Below are positions 6,622 through 7,501 of a DNA stretch of 7,501 nucleotides, piece by piece. Source of the DNA: JAWLFI01 sp041685645 (lineage in GTDB: Bacteria; Bacteroidota; Bacteroidia; Chitinophagales; Saprospiraceae); assembly GCA_041685645.1 (NCBI GenBank), contig JAWLFI010000127.1:1-7501 (forward strand). Direction: 5' to 3'. Position 1 is the stretch's first letter. Each line of letters begins with the position of its first letter. The translations under genes were made by a program, and so were the position numbers. Under the pieces are notes generated by a model, which had not been told where the DNA came from, made no database searches, and saw only the letters and a program-made list of their open reading frames with translations.

Positions 6622-6774
6622 TGTCATTACCACTATATCCGTTACAGACCAAGTCTTGACCTCTTTGCTCATATCTGCGTTGCTTCTCAGTCGTTTAGCT
6701 AGGCTCCTTCGTCGCGCCTTGATCTGAACAAAAATCTGCTGCGACTTTTCTATACCTATTTAATGGTAATGACA
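6622..6774. repeat. 153-bp segment bounded by 11-bp perfect inverted repeats
   Basis: TGTCATTACCA (6622-6632) and TGGTAATGACA (6764-6774) are exact reverse complements, so the segment has MITE-like or dispersed-repeat geometry. The interior has no intact gene. The minus-strand frame through it (6910 to 6695) and the plus-strand frame from 6584 give low-complexity basic or hydrophobic peptides that look like repeat read-through. No clean target-site duplication is visible (CTA occurs near both ends but is offset on the left). Confidence 0.55.
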
Positions 6775-6777
6775 CTA

Positions 6778-6790
6778 GGCGGGCGGGTGG
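6778..6790 (+). other. Short G-run cluster, possible two-tier G-quadruplex
   Basis: GGCGGGCGGGTGG has four G runs separated by single bases, a pattern compatible with a two-tetrad G-quadruplex. It directly abuts the right end of the inverted-repeat segment. Its biological significance is unknown. Confidence 0.3.
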
Positions 6791-6960
6791 CCCAAAGGCA
6801 TAGCTATAGCTGCCATGAAGAAAGAAATTATTCGATAACTTAGATATTGTGTTTTGCAGCCATTCGGAATAGGAAGGGGTTTCGGTACAGACCCAATAGT
6901 GATTTATCATGAGTGCAGAGCGTCCGACAAAAGCGGAGAAGATATGCCTAAAATTAACCG

Positions 6961-6968
6961 TACCTTTG
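6961..6968 (+). promoter_or_regulatory. Promoter -7 box of the NYN gene (TACCTTTG)
   Basis: TACCTTTG matches the Bacteroidota -7 consensus TAnnTTTG exactly and lies 18 nt before the NYN-gene ATG, the same spacing as at parE. No TTG is found at the usual -33 distance. The implied leader is very short. Confidence 0.55.
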
Positions 6969-6986
6969 TGTCAAATGATGTAAACT

Positions 6987-7501
6987 ATGAGCGATAATAA
7001 TTTGGCCGTTTTGATCGATGGGGACAATATACCTTCAGCCTACGTGAAGGAAATGATGGAGGAAATAGCAAAATATGGGAATCCCACCATCAAGCGCATC
7101 TATGGCGATTGGACGAATCCCCACTTGTCGAAATGGAAAAAAATGCTGTTGGAGAATGCGATTACTCCCATACAACAATACGGATATACTACGGGAAAAA
7201 ATGCGACGGATTCGGCCATGATTATTGATGCCATGGATATTCTCTATTCGGGAAAAGTCAATGGTTTTTGCTTGGTCTCCAGTGATAGTGATTTTACCCG
7301 CCTGGCTACCAGACTGCGCGAGGCGGGCATGAATGTCATTGGCATTGGAGAAAAGAAAACCCCTGATCCATTTATCGTGGCTTGCGATCGATTCATATAC
7401 ATTGAGATTCTCAAAAACCAAACCAAACAGCCCATCGGCAAGGGTACTAGCGCGAAGGTTGATCCCAAGGATGAGGTGGAGCGCATCACCCCAAAGGTCG
7501 T
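6987..7501 (+). CDS. NYN-domain (PIN-like, LabA-type) protein, 3' end outside window
   Basis: The first 171 residues are visible and the frame is open at the window edge. The NYN fold is a PIN-like domain associated with RNA cleavage or RNA binding. It opens with AVLIDGDNIP (D11, D13, N14), continues with IKRIYGDW and GKNATDSAMIIDAMD (D75), and has the signature LVSSDSDFTRLATRLREAG (D100, D102) followed by VIGIGEKKTPDPF. D11, D75, D100 and D102 are the expected acidic metal-binding cluster and all are present. After about residue 145 a charged, flexible linker begins; in many proteins of this type it leads to a C-terminal OST-HTH/LOTUS RNA-binding domain, which would lie beyond the window. 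The start is fixed by an in-frame TAA at 6981-6983. The family is clear; the substrate is unknown. Confidence 0.9.
   Translation, partial: MSDNNLAVLIDGDNIPSAYVKEMMEEIAKYGNPTIKRIYGDWTNPHLSKWKKMLLENAITPIQQYGYTTGKNATDSAMIIDAMDILYSGKVNGFCLVSSDSDFTRLATRLREAGMNVIGIGEKKTPDPFIVACDRFIYIEILKNQTKQPIGKGTSAKVDPKDEVERITPKV

Noticed and set aside
6695..6910. 71-codon minus-strand ORF
   Set aside because: It begins outside and ends inside the inverted-repeat segment, and its C-terminal half is encoded by the repeat.
1..7501. CRISPR array, tRNA, rRNA or intact transposase
   Set aside because: No regular repeat-spacer pattern, no tRNA-like cloverleaf and no transposase motifs were seen by eye on either strand.

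Overview
The window looks like a chromosomal stretch from a member of the Bacteroidota. The evidence is a ParE and a Lon whose sequences read like those of that phylum, promoter -7 boxes of the TAnnTTTG type, starts that lack a Shine-Dalgarno sequence and instead sit behind A-rich leaders, and long intergenic gaps filled with palindromic repeats. Placement below phylum is not supported by what can be seen here.

Layout. Positions 1-561 hold no convincing intact gene: there is an inverted-repeat element at the left end and a small frame-disrupted ORF at 295-497. A minus-strand gene (1329 to 562) encodes a secreted protein of about 255 residues that resembles the DUF3738/TIGR03435 family. It is divergent from parE (1455-3326), which encodes topoisomerase IV subunit B; the two starts share a 125-bp gap. 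A 464-bp gap follows, with stem-loops and an imperfect repeat, and then lon (3791-6193), an 800-residue ATP-dependent protease with its own candidate promoter. A 793-bp gap after lon carries at least three palindromic elements (6223-6406, 6564-6590 and 6622-6774). At the right edge a NYN-domain protein starts at 6987 and runs out of the window.

How the genes relate. ParE and Lon are housekeeping functions (chromosome decatenation and protein quality control). Nothing shows that they share a transcript: each of parE, lon and the NYN gene has its own candidate promoter. The NYN gene encodes a probable RNA-processing or RNA-binding protein. No defence system, CRISPR array, tRNA, rRNA or intact transposase was recognised. 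The most interesting material is intergenic: the repeat elements, and a -1 slippery heptamer in correct phase inside the small disrupted ORF. I did not find a clear undescribed multi-gene system.
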